A stretch of 64,000 nt of DNA from Vibrio sp. VB16 (GTDB lineage Bacteria > Pseudomonadota > Gammaproteobacteria > Enterobacterales > Vibrionaceae): positions 1,302,001 through 1,366,000 of the forward strand of contig NZ_CP087591.1 in the NCBI RefSeq assembly GCF_015594925.2, given 5' to 3'. The translations under genes and the position numbers were made by a program. Each line of letters opens with the position of its first letter. Position 1 is the stretch's first letter. Of this stretch, positions 50,076 to 58,774 are shown piece by piece. The notes under the pieces were generated by a model that ran no database searches, was not told the DNA's origin, and saw nothing but the letters and a program-made list of their open reading frames with translations.

Positions 50076-50098
50076 GAATTGTTATATTATATCAATTG
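50076..50098. promoter_or_regulatory. Predicted Zur box
   Basis: The centre TTGTTATATTATATCAA and its flanks fit the gammaproteobacterial Zur consensus (GAAATGTTATANTATAACATTTC type) with a few mismatches. It lies about 140 bp before the M23 endopeptidase gene, consistent with zinc-repressed expression as known for ShyB of V. cholerae. Confidence 0.6.
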
Positions 50099-50238
50099 TC
50101 ATAAAATTGACTTTAGTTCAATGGTGCTCAGCATGCACCTATTGTAGTATAACCCCACTGGAAATGGATGCTCATTTTAAGGTAGCTTTATAGCGCTTTC
50201 AGTGGCATATCAATGATAATAGAACGATTGGATGTATT

Positions 50239-51549
50239 GTGTTTAAAAAACTTTTTTCTCCTGTAAGTTATATTTTTTCTCAGGATGTACCTTTCAAAAA
50301 AAGATTGTTCGCGACCCTGTTGCCTTTGGTTGCAGTTATCACGCTAGTAAGCTTAGGTATTGACTCTCGAACCGAAGATAGAAAGTTTGTCCCGATTCAA
50401 CTTAAAGAAATGCCCACCTACGATAGTGCGCAAGCACAAGTGGCATTAGAGGGACTTGATTCGGCTCCCGACTATAGTTATATCATTCAAAAAGGAGATA
50501 ATCTCAGCTCCATTTTTGATCAGTTGGGCTTTCCTTATAGCGATTTACTTAAGGTTATGGAGGCGGATCTCAACTATCTGATGTTGGATACGTTAAAGCC
50601 CGGAAATCAACTGCTTTTTTGGGGAACGGAAAAACAGAATCACCTTCGTAAGATGATTCTACAATTCAACATTGCAGACAAAGTGCTATATACAAGGCAT
50701 GACGATGAAAGCTATCAATTCAAAGATATCTCTGTGCCTGGAGAGTGGAAACTAGAACCCTATGTTGGCGAGATCCATGGTAGTTTTTCTCAGTCTGCGA
50801 ACAAGGTCGGTGTTGGAAATAACGAGATCGAGCAGATAAACACTTTATTGAAAGATAAGCTTAATTTTTCTCGCGATTTACGAGCGGGTGATCAATTCGA
50901 GATTGTGCAAAATAGGCAGTATGTAGGCGACCAAACGACTGGGAAGAAAGAAGTTCAAGCTATTCGAATACATAATAGAGGCCGAACTGTCACGGCTTTT
51001 TTACATACAGATGGTCAGTATTATGATAAAGACGGTAAGAGTTTACAAAGAGCCTTCCAAAGGTATCCGACGGGTAAAAGATATAGAATTTCTTCTTCAT
51101 TTAATCCCAATCGGAAACACCCAGTAACCGGTCGAATATCGCCTCATAACGGCACCGATTTTGCGACCCCCACTGGTACGCCCGTTTATTCTACAGGGGA
51201 TGGTAAAGTCATACTGACTCGAAACCACCCATATGCAGGCAAATACATTGTCATTCAGCATGGAAGTAGTTACAAAACTCGGTATTTACACCTGAGTAGA
51301 ATATTGGTGAAAAAAGGCCAGGCGATTTCTCGAGGGCAGAAGATTGCACTATCTGGAAATACTGGGCGTTCAACGGGCCCACATTTGCATTATGAATTTA
51401 TGATCCGAAATAAAGCGGTTAATGCAATGAAGGCGAAGATACCAATGGCGAGTTCGGTGCCTAAAAAAGAGATGGCGGAATTTAAGGCTAGGATAGCTGA
51501 ATACAATGAGTTGCTAGGTCAGCAATTTTTAGCCAGTACTATCAAGTAA
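50239..51549 (+). CDS. shyB: M23-family murein endopeptidase, ShyB/MepM-like
   Basis: A 436-aa enzyme that cuts peptidoglycan cross-links. An N-terminal membrane anchor lies at about residues 24-42 (LFATLLPLVAVITLVSLGI). A LysM/OapA-like domain follows at about 74-125 (YIIQKGDNLSSIFDQLGF). The C-terminal LytM domain has the zinc ligands in HNGTDFATPTGTPV and GPHLHYEF, plus HGSSYKTRYLHLS. It starts with GTG. The predicted Zur box upstream favours ShyB, the zinc-starvation endopeptidase, over the constitutive paralogues. The symbol is a best guess. Confidence 0.85.
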   Translation: MFKKLFSPVSYIFSQDVPFKKRLFATLLPLVAVITLVSLGIDSRTEDRKFVPIQLKEMPTYDSAQAQVALEGLDSAPDYSYIIQKGDNLSSIFDQLGFPYSDLLKVMEADLNYLMLDTLKPGNQLLFWGTEKQNHLRKMILQFNIADKVLYTRHDDESYQFKDISVPGEWKLEPYVGEIHGSFSQSANKVGVGNNEIEQINTLLKDKLNFSRDLRAGDQFEIVQNRQYVGDQTTGKKEVQAIRIHNRGRTVTAFLHTDGQYYDKDGKSLQRAFQRYPTGKRYRISSSFNPNRKHPVTGRISPHNGTDFATPTGTPVYSTGDGKVILTRNHPYAGKYIVIQHGSSYKTRYLHLSRILVKKGQAISRGQKIALSGNTGRSTGPHLHYEFMIRNKAVNAMKAKIPMASSVPKKEMAEFKARIAEYNELLGQQFLASTIK

Positions 51550-51572
51550 GCCGATTATCTAAATGATCTTAA

Positions 51573-51603
51573 AAAGAACGAACCTAAGGTTGGTTCTTTT
51601 TTT
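51573..51603 (+). terminator. Terminator after the endopeptidase gene
   Basis: AAGAACGAACC-TAA-GGTTGGTTCTT stem followed by a run of T, 24 bp after the stop codon. Confidence 0.85.
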
Positions 51604-51649
51604 CATTGTCACATACAATCAACGCAATTCTATAAATAGAGATTAGAGC

Positions 51650-52000
51650 ATGCTTCAAAATGAATTTGAGAACCTAGTTAACGTACTTTGTGAACTAGAA
51701 AATCTACCACAAGCACTAGAACATCTGAAAAGCAATGAAGACGGAGAGATAGCCGAAGCTGCCGAATCATTATCAGGACAATTTTCCTTAGCAGAAGTTG
51801 ATGGCGAAAAACGTATCTATCACGTGACAGTACAAAAGGATGACGCCGGTGAAGAACAGGAATTTATAGAGCACGTGATGAATGAAGGCGATCATGTTGT
51901 TAATTTTGTTGCTTGGTTCTTTTTTGCTATGTTTGATGTTAAGCACAAAGAGACGTTTCGAGCTGCGGGTAAAACCTACAAGCAGCCTAAACGAAGCTGA
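51650..52000 (+). CDS. Small acidic hypothetical protein
   Basis: A 116-aa cytosolic protein with an acidic N-terminal half (LENLPQALEHLKSNEDGEIAEAAESL), a hydrophobic patch VVNFVAWFFFAMF at about 84-96 and a basic tail (KTYKQPKRS). No family recognised. Good protein-like composition and a terminator directly before it suggest an independent gene. Confidence 0.65.
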   Translation: MLQNEFENLVNVLCELENLPQALEHLKSNEDGEIAEAAESLSGQFSLAEVDGEKRIYHVTVQKDDAGEEQEFIEHVMNEGDHVVNFVAWFFFAMFDVKHKETFRAAGKTYKQPKRS

Positions 52001-52100
52001 TCGAAATCTAAGTTATTCGTTTTTAAATAACCCTTAATTGATGTCCAAATTCCTGACTAAAGGGTCTTCACTGGTCATGAAATTAGCAGTTTGGATATTC

Positions 52101-53111
52101 CTATCCATGTATGTCTATGACTTCGTAAGGTTCTAATATAGATATGATGTCACTGTTTTTGTTGTTCGAAAGTTGTAGCGCGGATTCTGATAAAATACTT
52201 CCAGCTTTCGCAAAATCTTGGTAGTAACATGTGATAGGTATTTCGAGCATCTGTAATAGACTAGGTGAAGCTGATGAGCATACGATACTCAAATTCCTTC
52301 CGATAACAATACCCTTATTTTTTGCTGCTTTTTTCGTCAAATAGACTAAGTGTGGAGATACCGTGATAACGGTGTCAGCGCTATCCAAAACAACCTCAAT
52401 ATTTGCTAACGTGGAACTATCATCATTAGCGTCTACGCGAACAATACAACTTTCTACTTCACTATCATAGGTTTTTAGAGCGTCTTCATATCCAGAAATT
52501 TGCAATAGATAGTGAATATAGTTGTCATTGAGCGTTAATAAGATGACTTTTTTAGCACCGTTATCTAACGCATTTCTAGTCGCTTGGTATGCAAACAAAA
52601 AGTTATCATAATCAAAGTAATTATGAGGGCGTTCCGTGTTGCTTTTACCAAATGTTATGAAGGGTATGTTCAATTGTTCTAATCGATTGACACGTTCATC
52701 AAGCGGTTCTAATTGAGTAACAACGAATGCATCGGGTGTGTTGTTTCTTAGGTAATCATCAAACAGTTGTTTGGCTTCATGCTTATTTGTGTATGGAAGC
52801 AGTTTTAGCGAATAACCACTATTGGAAAGGTTACTCATAAAGCTTGAAATTAAATTGTATTGACCAGCCCCCATCGCCGATGCGGAATCTTTTCTATCGA
52901 AAGGTAGCATCATCGCAATTTCGTAGCTTTTACCTGTTCTTAAAGATTTTCCAGCTAAGTTGGGGCGGTAATTTAACTGTTCTGAAATCAAAGTAACGGC
53001 GTCGATTGTACTTTTTTTTACTTTTTCAGGAGATGCAAAAACACGTCCTACGGTAGCAACAGAAAGCCCAGTTTTTTGAGCAATTTCTTTAAGTGTGACA
53101 GGTTTAGTCAA
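52101..53111 (-). CDS. LacI-family transcriptional regulator
   Basis: A 336-aa repressor. The N-terminal HTH and hinge (VTLKEIAQKTGLSVATVGRV, then LNYRPNLAGKSLRTG) are followed by a periplasmic-binding-protein-like effector domain. It is divergent from the sugar ABC operon, and four phased palindromes between them are its likely operators. The inducer is probably the transported sugar acid or a breakdown product. Confidence 0.92.
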   Translation of the reverse strand: MTKPVTLKEIAQKTGLSVATVGRVFASPEKVKKSTIDAVTLISEQLNYRPNLAGKSLRTGKSYEIAMMLPFDRKDSASAMGAGQYNLISSFMSNLSNSGYSLKLLPYTNKHEAKQLFDDYLRNNTPDAFVVTQLEPLDERVNRLEQLNIPFITFGKSNTERPHNYFDYDNFLFAYQATRNALDNGAKKVILLTLNDNYIHYLLQISGYEDALKTYDSEVESCIVRVDANDDSSTLANIEVVLDSADTVITVSPHLVYLTKKAAKNKGIVIGRNLSIVCSSASPSLLQMLEIPITCYYQDFAKAGSILSESALQLSNNKNSDIISILEPYEVIDIHG

Positions 53112-53187
53112 GGTATTAATCTCCGATAACCCAATTTGGAAATGGCTTATTATTCTAATCTAAACTCGGTTAATGTCAAAGTGAATA

Positions 53188-53264
53188 TGATAACGATCTC
53201 ATTATTGATGATAACGATATCATAGAGAGTGATAACGATCTCATTTGTAATGATAACGATATCA
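53188..53264. promoter_or_regulatory. Four LacI-type operators at exact 21-bp spacing
   Basis: TGATAACGATCTCA (53188), TGATAACGATATCA (53209), TGATAACGATCTCA (53230) and TGATAACGATATCA (53251). Each has the central CG typical of LacI-family operators. The 21-bp period is two helical turns, so repressors would stack on one face. Alternate copies are near-perfect palindromes. Confidence 0.8.
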
Positions 53265-53339
53265 TTTCGTGTTGACGGCTACTTTTATGTTGCCTATAGT
53301 TGCCTCAGCATTCAAAAATACACCCTACGGAGATTAGAA

Positions 53340-54563
53340 ATGCGCACAAAACTTAAAGGAATATTTCTTACATCACTATTGGCAAGCAGCTCCTTTTTAG
53401 CACAGAGTGAGGAAGTGTCAGTGGTTCACTTTTGGGTTACAGGCAGTGAATCCAAAGCCCTTGAAGTGATAATTAATAATGTAAAAGAGCAAGGATACGA
53501 TTGGAAGGATATTTCAGGGAATAACCGAAGCACTGCAATGTCACTTTACAATAACATGCGAGCGGCAGACCAAGCAGTAGATGCAGTTATCTGGCAGCCA
53601 GGACCAGGATTGTTTGAGATGGTAGATGCCAATCAAGTTCGAAACTTAGATGATATTGCTAAAGCTGAAAAATGGGATAATGTTTTCTATTCATCCGTTC
53701 AAGAGCTTAGTAAGTATAAAGGCTCGTACTACTCTATCCCAACCAACATTCATGGCGCTAACTGGATGTTCTATTCTATGGATGTGCTAAGCGAATCCGG
53801 TGTTGAAGTCCCAACAACGTGGAGCGAATTCCTAGAGGCAGCCCCCAAAATTAAAGCGGCTGGTTTTACGCCTTTGGCACTTGGTGGAGAAGCGTGGCAA
53901 GAGCGCATTTTATTTATGTCAATCGCACTTGGAGAAGGTGGTAAGACTTGGTTTGAAGATGTTTTCCTTAAGGGTAATATTGAGAAGTTAGATAGTCTTA
54001 CGGGTAAACGCGTGATAACAATGTTCAGAGAACTGAATAAATTCGTTGATGCAGGATCTCCGGGACGAAATTGGAATGATACCACTGGATTGCTTATCCA
54101 AGATAAAGCAGCATTCCAGTTTATGGGGGATTGGGCGAAGGGCGAATTTGCGGCCTCGGATCAAAAAATTGGCTCAGATTATGGCTGTAGAGTTGCACCG
54201 GGTTATGAGGCGTTGATGGTTCAAGTGGATAACTTCATTGCGCCAAGCAGCGGTAATATCGATGCGCAAAATGCATTCATCAAAGCAGCAACTTCAGCTA
54301 AATCTCAAGAGGAATTTAGTGTTCACAAAGGTTCACTCCCTATACGTAAAGATGCGGATGTTTCTCATCTAGACGAATGTGTGAGTTATGCCTTCGATTT
54401 ACTAGGCGATTCAAATAAGCAATCTCTTAACCCTACTCAGGTTATGTCACCTGATGCTATGGGTGGTTTGATGGATGCAATCACTAATTTCTGGAATAAC
54501 AAAAACATCTCAAACGAAGATGGTATCGCGTCAATTATTGATGCAGTAGAAATGGCGAAATAA
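53340..54563 (+). CDS. ABC sugar transporter, periplasmic substrate-binding protein
   Basis: A 407-aa extracellular solute-binding protein (family 1, MalE/UgpB-like). The signal peptide is LKGIFLTSLLASSSFLAQS. The mature part begins VSVVHFWVTGSESKALEVII and has GANWMFYSMDVLSESGVEVP and FMGDWAKGEFAASD. I start at 53340 because GGAGATTAG lies just upstream; the frame extends to 53229 across the operators and is not coding there. It is the first gene of a five-gene operon. Confidence 0.92.
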   Translation: MRTKLKGIFLTSLLASSSFLAQSEEVSVVHFWVTGSESKALEVIINNVKEQGYDWKDISGNNRSTAMSLYNNMRAADQAVDAVIWQPGPGLFEMVDANQVRNLDDIAKAEKWDNVFYSSVQELSKYKGSYYSIPTNIHGANWMFYSMDVLSESGVEVPTTWSEFLEAAPKIKAAGFTPLALGGEAWQERILFMSIALGEGGKTWFEDVFLKGNIEKLDSLTGKRVITMFRELNKFVDAGSPGRNWNDTTGLLIQDKAAFQFMGDWAKGEFAASDQKIGSDYGCRVAPGYEALMVQVDNFIAPSSGNIDAQNAFIKAATSAKSQEEFSVHKGSLPIRKDADVSHLDECVSYAFDLLGDSNKQSLNPTQVMSPDAMGGLMDAITNFWNNKNISNEDGIASIIDAVEMAK

Positions 54564-54564
54564 T

Positions 54565-55431
54565 ATGATCCGCTTATCAAAAAGTCAGAATGTAGTACTT
54601 GTTCCGACCGTAATTGCTATCGTTTTTGTTTTTTACGGCCCATTAATTTGGACTACCTTGATATCTTTTACGTCGTCAAAAGTTCTACCTACCTACGATT
54701 TTGTAGGATTCGCACAATATGAACGTTTGTTTAGGAATTTAAGATGGAAAACCGCTGTCGAAAATATGTTTATTTTTGGATTTCTATACGTAACCCTTTG
54801 TTTAGTAATAGGCTTTTTGTTAGCGGTTCTAATTGACCAAAAAATTAGATTCGAAAGCGTCTTCAGAACGGCAATGTTATATCCACTTGCTATCTCCTTT
54901 ATTGTTACCGGGTTGGTTTGGCAATGGATATTACATCCTGAAATTGGATTACAGAATATAGTCCGAGGGATGGGCTTCGAGTCATTTACTTTTGACTGGT
55001 TAACACGTTACGACAAATCTATTTATGTTGTAGTCATTGCGGCTGTATGGCATTCCTCCGGTTTAGTTATGGCATTGATGTTGGCTGGATTAAGAGGAAT
55101 AGACAACGACATCTGGAAGGCTTCCATGATAGATGGAATCCCAAAGCTCAAAATGTACTTTCATATCATTATTCCAATGATAAAAGGGATGGTGCTGACA
55201 AGTACCATTATCCTAATAACTCATGTGCTTAAGTCTTACGATTTGGTGGTGGCATTAACTAAAGGTGGACCGGGTTTTTCTTCAGACATCCCGAGTAAGT
55301 TCATTGTTGACTATTTATTTGACAGAGCAAATATCGGGTTTGCCAGTGCGGCAGCCGTCAATATGCTTCTCATTATGTTTGCAGTGTTAGCTCCATTTAT
55401 CATCGTACAAAAGCTAAGAAAAGGTAAATAA
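54565..55431 (+). CDS. ABC sugar transporter permease (MalF-type)
   Basis: A 288-aa inner-membrane protein with six hydrophobic helices. The EAA loop that docks the ATPase is at AGLRGIDNDIWKASMIDGIP. Its start overlaps the region just after the binding-protein stop (1 bp gap). It pairs with the next permease. Confidence 0.92.
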   Translation: MIRLSKSQNVVLVPTVIAIVFVFYGPLIWTTLISFTSSKVLPTYDFVGFAQYERLFRNLRWKTAVENMFIFGFLYVTLCLVIGFLLAVLIDQKIRFESVFRTAMLYPLAISFIVTGLVWQWILHPEIGLQNIVRGMGFESFTFDWLTRYDKSIYVVVIAAVWHSSGLVMALMLAGLRGIDNDIWKASMIDGIPKLKMYFHIIIPMIKGMVLTSTIILITHVLKSYDLVVALTKGGPGFSSDIPSKFIVDYLFDRANIGFASAAAVNMLLIMFAVLAPFIIVQKLRKGK

Positions 55432-55433
55432 TC

Positions 55434-56321
55434 ATGGATGCTATTGTTGTTGCACCACGAAACAAAAAGAAGAAATTTGGTGTTGAGCGCATAGTCGTTT
55501 ACTTCTTTTTAGTGATATTTGCCTTATATTTCCTCGTTCCACTTTATATCATGCTTGTTACTTCGTTAAAGGATATGAGTGAGATTCGAGCAGGAAATAT
55601 ACTGGCACTACCTAAAGAAATAACGTTTTATGCTTGGGATAAAGCATGGAACAGTTCTTGTTCTGGAGCGGTATGTGAAGGCATCTCTGTAGGTTTTTGG
55701 AATTCAGTGAAAATCGTCGTTCCGTCAACAATTATCTCAGTTTTGCTTGCCGCCATTACTGGGTATGCACTTGCTTTGTGGAAGGTTCGCTGGGGAAATA
55801 TGCTGCTTTCAGCATTAATGCTTGGTGCATTTGTGCCTTACCAAATTCTTCTATATCCATTGGTAAAATTGATGGCATTTGCTGGGCTATACGGTTCATT
55901 GCCCGGGGTTATCTTAGTTCACGTTTTATTTGGATTGCCGATTCATACACTTATTTTCAGAAATTATTACATGAGCTTACCAAGTGACTTAATGAAGGCC
56001 GCCTTAATTGATACAGGTGATTTTTTCAGAATTTTCTTCCACATAATACTTCCGATGTCTTCGAGCATCTTGATTGTAAGTACGATTCTTCAGGTGACGG
56101 CGATTTGGAATGATTACTTGATAGGGCTGACATTTGCAGGACTCGATAACCTACCAATGACAGTAATGCTCAATAATATTGTGAATTCAACATTTGGTGT
56201 AAAAGAATATAACGTTGATATGGCCGTTACGATGATTACGGCGATGCTTCCTCTAGTTGTGTATTTCGGCTCAGGCAAATTCTTTGTCCGTGGAATCACT
56301 AACGGTGCAGTAAAAGGTTAA
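55434..56321 (+). CDS. ABC sugar transporter permease (MalG-type)
   Basis: A 295-aa inner-membrane protein with six helices. The EAA-like segment is YYMSLPSDLMKAALIDTGDF. A periplasmic insertion with two Cys (SSCSGAVC) near residue 75 could form a disulfide. It starts 2 bp after the previous gene. Confidence 0.92.
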   Translation: MDAIVVAPRNKKKKFGVERIVVYFFLVIFALYFLVPLYIMLVTSLKDMSEIRAGNILALPKEITFYAWDKAWNSSCSGAVCEGISVGFWNSVKIVVPSTIISVLLAAITGYALALWKVRWGNMLLSALMLGAFVPYQILLYPLVKLMAFAGLYGSLPGVILVHVLFGLPIHTLIFRNYYMSLPSDLMKAALIDTGDFFRIFFHIILPMSSSILIVSTILQVTAIWNDYLIGLTFAGLDNLPMTVMLNNIVNSTFGVKEYNVDMAVTMITAMLPLVVYFGSGKFFVRGITNGAVKG

Positions 56322-56338
56322 GGGTTTAAGGATTAATA

Positions 56339-57442
56339 ATGGCAACTATTGAAATTAAAAACATTGACAAAATTTATGACGGCAAGGTCCATGTACTGAA
56401 GAACGTTAGTTATAAGATTGAATCGGGTGAATTTACTGTGCTGCTAGGTCCATCTGGTTGCGGAAAATCTACACTTCTCAACATTATTGCGGGTCTTGAA
56501 GAAATTGAAGGTGGAAGTGTTTATATCGATGGTAAAGATGTAACAGATCTTGCACCAAAAGACCGAGATATCGCAATGGTGTTCCAATCATATGCGCTTT
56601 ATCCAACCAAATCTGTTCGTGGAAATATGGAGTTTGGTTTGAAGATGGCAGGTGTTCCTAAGGATGAACGAGATAAGAAAGTTTTAGAGGTTGCTTCATT
56701 ACTTCAAATTACCAATCTCTTAGATCGAAAACCATCGCAACTATCTGGAGGCCAACGTCAACGTGTTGCAATTGGAAGGGCATTGGTAAGAGATGCAAAA
56801 GTTTTCTTGTTTGATGAACCGTTGTCAAATCTTGATGCAAAGCTGCGAGCTGAAATGCGCAGTGAGATTAAGATGTTGCATGAAAAACTCGGAAAAACAA
56901 TGGTTTATGTTACTCATGACCAGGTGGAAGCAATGACGATGGGTTCTAAAATTGTAGTAATGAACGAAGGTGTTATACAGCAGGCTGACACGTCAAAGAA
57001 AGTCTACAGTGAACCGGTAAACTTATTTGTGGCGGGTTTTTTAGGTTCCCCTCCAATGAATAAACTTGAAGGGTATTTCACCAAAGAAGATGGCGAATCG
57101 TACTTTGTTCTAAATGGTAGTAAAGAACTCAAAGTAGGCCTTTCAAATTATTCATTTACTACTGAACCCGTGTTGAATGCCCCTTTGGTCTTAGGTATTA
57201 GGCCCGAGAATATCAATGACTTGCAAGTTATTGATTGTCCGCAAGAGTTTGAAGTGGATATCCAGTTGGTCGAACCATTGGGATACAGCGTACTTCTGAA
57301 GGGTGCTATCCAGGGCAATAATATTATTTCTAGAGTCTCTTACGATTTCTTCGAAAAAATAGAAGGTAAAAAGTGTATATCGCTGGCCTTCGATAAGAAG
57401 AAATTGTTGGTGTTTAACCCAACTAGCGGCGCTCTACTGTAA
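56339..57442 (+). CDS. ABC sugar transporter ATP-binding protein (UgpC/MalK-type)
   Basis: A 367-aa ATPase. Walker A is GPSGCGKST, the signature LSGGQRQRVAIGRAL and Walker B VFLFDEPLSNLD. A C-terminal OB-fold/TOBE regulatory domain follows (LGIRPENI). It energises the two permeases. Note TKSV in FQSYALYPTKSVRGN where most relatives have HMTV or HLTV. Confidence 0.93.
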   Translation: MATIEIKNIDKIYDGKVHVLKNVSYKIESGEFTVLLGPSGCGKSTLLNIIAGLEEIEGGSVYIDGKDVTDLAPKDRDIAMVFQSYALYPTKSVRGNMEFGLKMAGVPKDERDKKVLEVASLLQITNLLDRKPSQLSGGQRQRVAIGRALVRDAKVFLFDEPLSNLDAKLRAEMRSEIKMLHEKLGKTMVYVTHDQVEAMTMGSKIVVMNEGVIQQADTSKKVYSEPVNLFVAGFLGSPPMNKLEGYFTKEDGESYFVLNGSKELKVGLSNYSFTTEPVLNAPLVLGIRPENINDLQVIDCPQEFEVDIQLVEPLGYSVLLKGAIQGNNIISRVSYDFFEKIEGKKCISLAFDKKKLLVFNPTSGALL

Positions 57443-57514
57443 TTCGATCAGAAAGACAGTACAGCACGAGACTGTAGATAAAAATTTAACAACAAAATTA
57501 ATCAAGAGATCAAA

Positions 57515-58714
57515 ATGAAGCCGACAATTATAACTAGCATAGAAGTGGTTTTGACCAAACCAAAAGAACATAATTTAGTCGCAGTAAAAGTACACACGGA
57601 TAGTGGTGTATATGGATTAGGATGCGCGACTTTCCAACAAAGACCGTATGCAGTCAAAACGGTAATTGAAGAATATTTAGTGCCGCTTTTAGTTGGCAGG
57701 GATGCGAATAATATAAACGATCTATGGAATGTAATGATGGTTAATGCGTATTGGCGAAACGGCCCAGTGCTCAACAATGCGATGAGTGGTATCGATATGG
57801 CGCTCTGGGATATCAAAGGCAAGCTTGCTGGTATGCCTCTTTATCAACTTCTTGGCGGGAAATCTAAGGACGCGATTCCGGTTTATAGGCATGCGGATGG
57901 ATCGACGATTCAAGAAGTTGAACAAAACGTTCGCCAATATATGAAAGAAGGTTATCGTTATGTTCGTTGCCAAATGGGTTTATATGGCGGTAAAGAAGCG
58001 GTCCCGCATTTGACCAAAGATCCCACTCCTGGTGCATATTATGATCAAGAAATCTATATGGAGAGTGTGATCACGTTATTTGAACACCTTAGAGAAACCA
58101 TTGGTTATGGTGTTCATTTGCTGCATGATGTTCATGAACGACTGACTCCTATACAAGCGGTCGATTTTGTGAAAAGAATGGAAAAATTCAGACCATTTTT
58201 CATTGAAGACCCTCTACCGCCGCATCAATTGGAATGGTTGGAAATGATTCGCGGTCAGTCATCTACCCCTATTGCAATCGGTGAACTATTTAATAATCCT
58301 ATGGAGTGGAAAAGTATTGTCGCAAAAAGGCAACTCGACTATATCCGTGTCCATATAAGTCAAATAGGTGGGATTACTCCAGCGATAAAATTAGCGGCAT
58401 ATTGCGAAGCGCATGGTGTTAGACTCGCATGGCATGGTCCTCAAGATATGACTCCGATTGGCCATAGTGTAAATTTACATTTGAATATAGCTTTCGCGAA
58501 CTCAGCTATTCAAGAATGGGATGCACCTAATGAGAATATTCGTAATGTATTTCCAGGTACAATAGAAACCGAAAACGGATACCTTTATGCATCAGATTCT
58601 CCGGGTATAGGGGTTGATCTAGACGTTGAACTAGCCAAAACGTTTGAAATGGACCGTTCGGTTCAAGAATGGACACAATCGCGTCTACCAAGTGGCGTAA
58701 TCCATACACCATAA
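57515..58714 (+). CDS. Mannonate dehydratase-family enzyme (enolase superfamily, ManD/RspA)
   Basis: A 399-aa acid-sugar dehydratase of the mandelate racemase/enolase superfamily. Magnesium-ligand regions are LLHDVHERLTP, FIEDPLPPHQ and IGELFNN; the C-terminal catalytic stretch is LAWHGPQDMTPIGHSVN. The characteristic YWRNGPVLNNAMSGIDMALWDIKG is present. ManD enzymes dehydrate D-mannonate or D-gluconate to 2-keto-3-deoxy acids; some have low activity. Linked to the ABC importer, it implies uptake and breakdown of a uronate-derived acid sugar. Confidence 0.88.
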   Translation: MKPTIITSIEVVLTKPKEHNLVAVKVHTDSGVYGLGCATFQQRPYAVKTVIEEYLVPLLVGRDANNINDLWNVMMVNAYWRNGPVLNNAMSGIDMALWDIKGKLAGMPLYQLLGGKSKDAIPVYRHADGSTIQEVEQNVRQYMKEGYRYVRCQMGLYGGKEAVPHLTKDPTPGAYYDQEIYMESVITLFEHLRETIGYGVHLLHDVHERLTPIQAVDFVKRMEKFRPFFIEDPLPPHQLEWLEMIRGQSSTPIAIGELFNNPMEWKSIVAKRQLDYIRVHISQIGGITPAIKLAAYCEAHGVRLAWHGPQDMTPIGHSVNLHLNIAFANSAIQEWDAPNENIRNVFPGTIETENGYLYASDSPGIGVDLDVELAKTFEMDRSVQEWTQSRLPSGVIHTP

Positions 58715-58730
58715 CGTCTGTAATTCAAAT

Positions 58731-58756
58731 AGCAACGGGCATGGATGCCCATTGCT
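58731..58756. terminator. Hairpin between convergent operons
   Basis: AGCAACGGGC / GCCCATTGCT stem (one mismatch) with a 6-nt loop between the dehydratase and ferric-reductase genes. Confidence 0.6.
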
Positions 58757-58774
58757 AAGTGTACGGAGAGGCCG

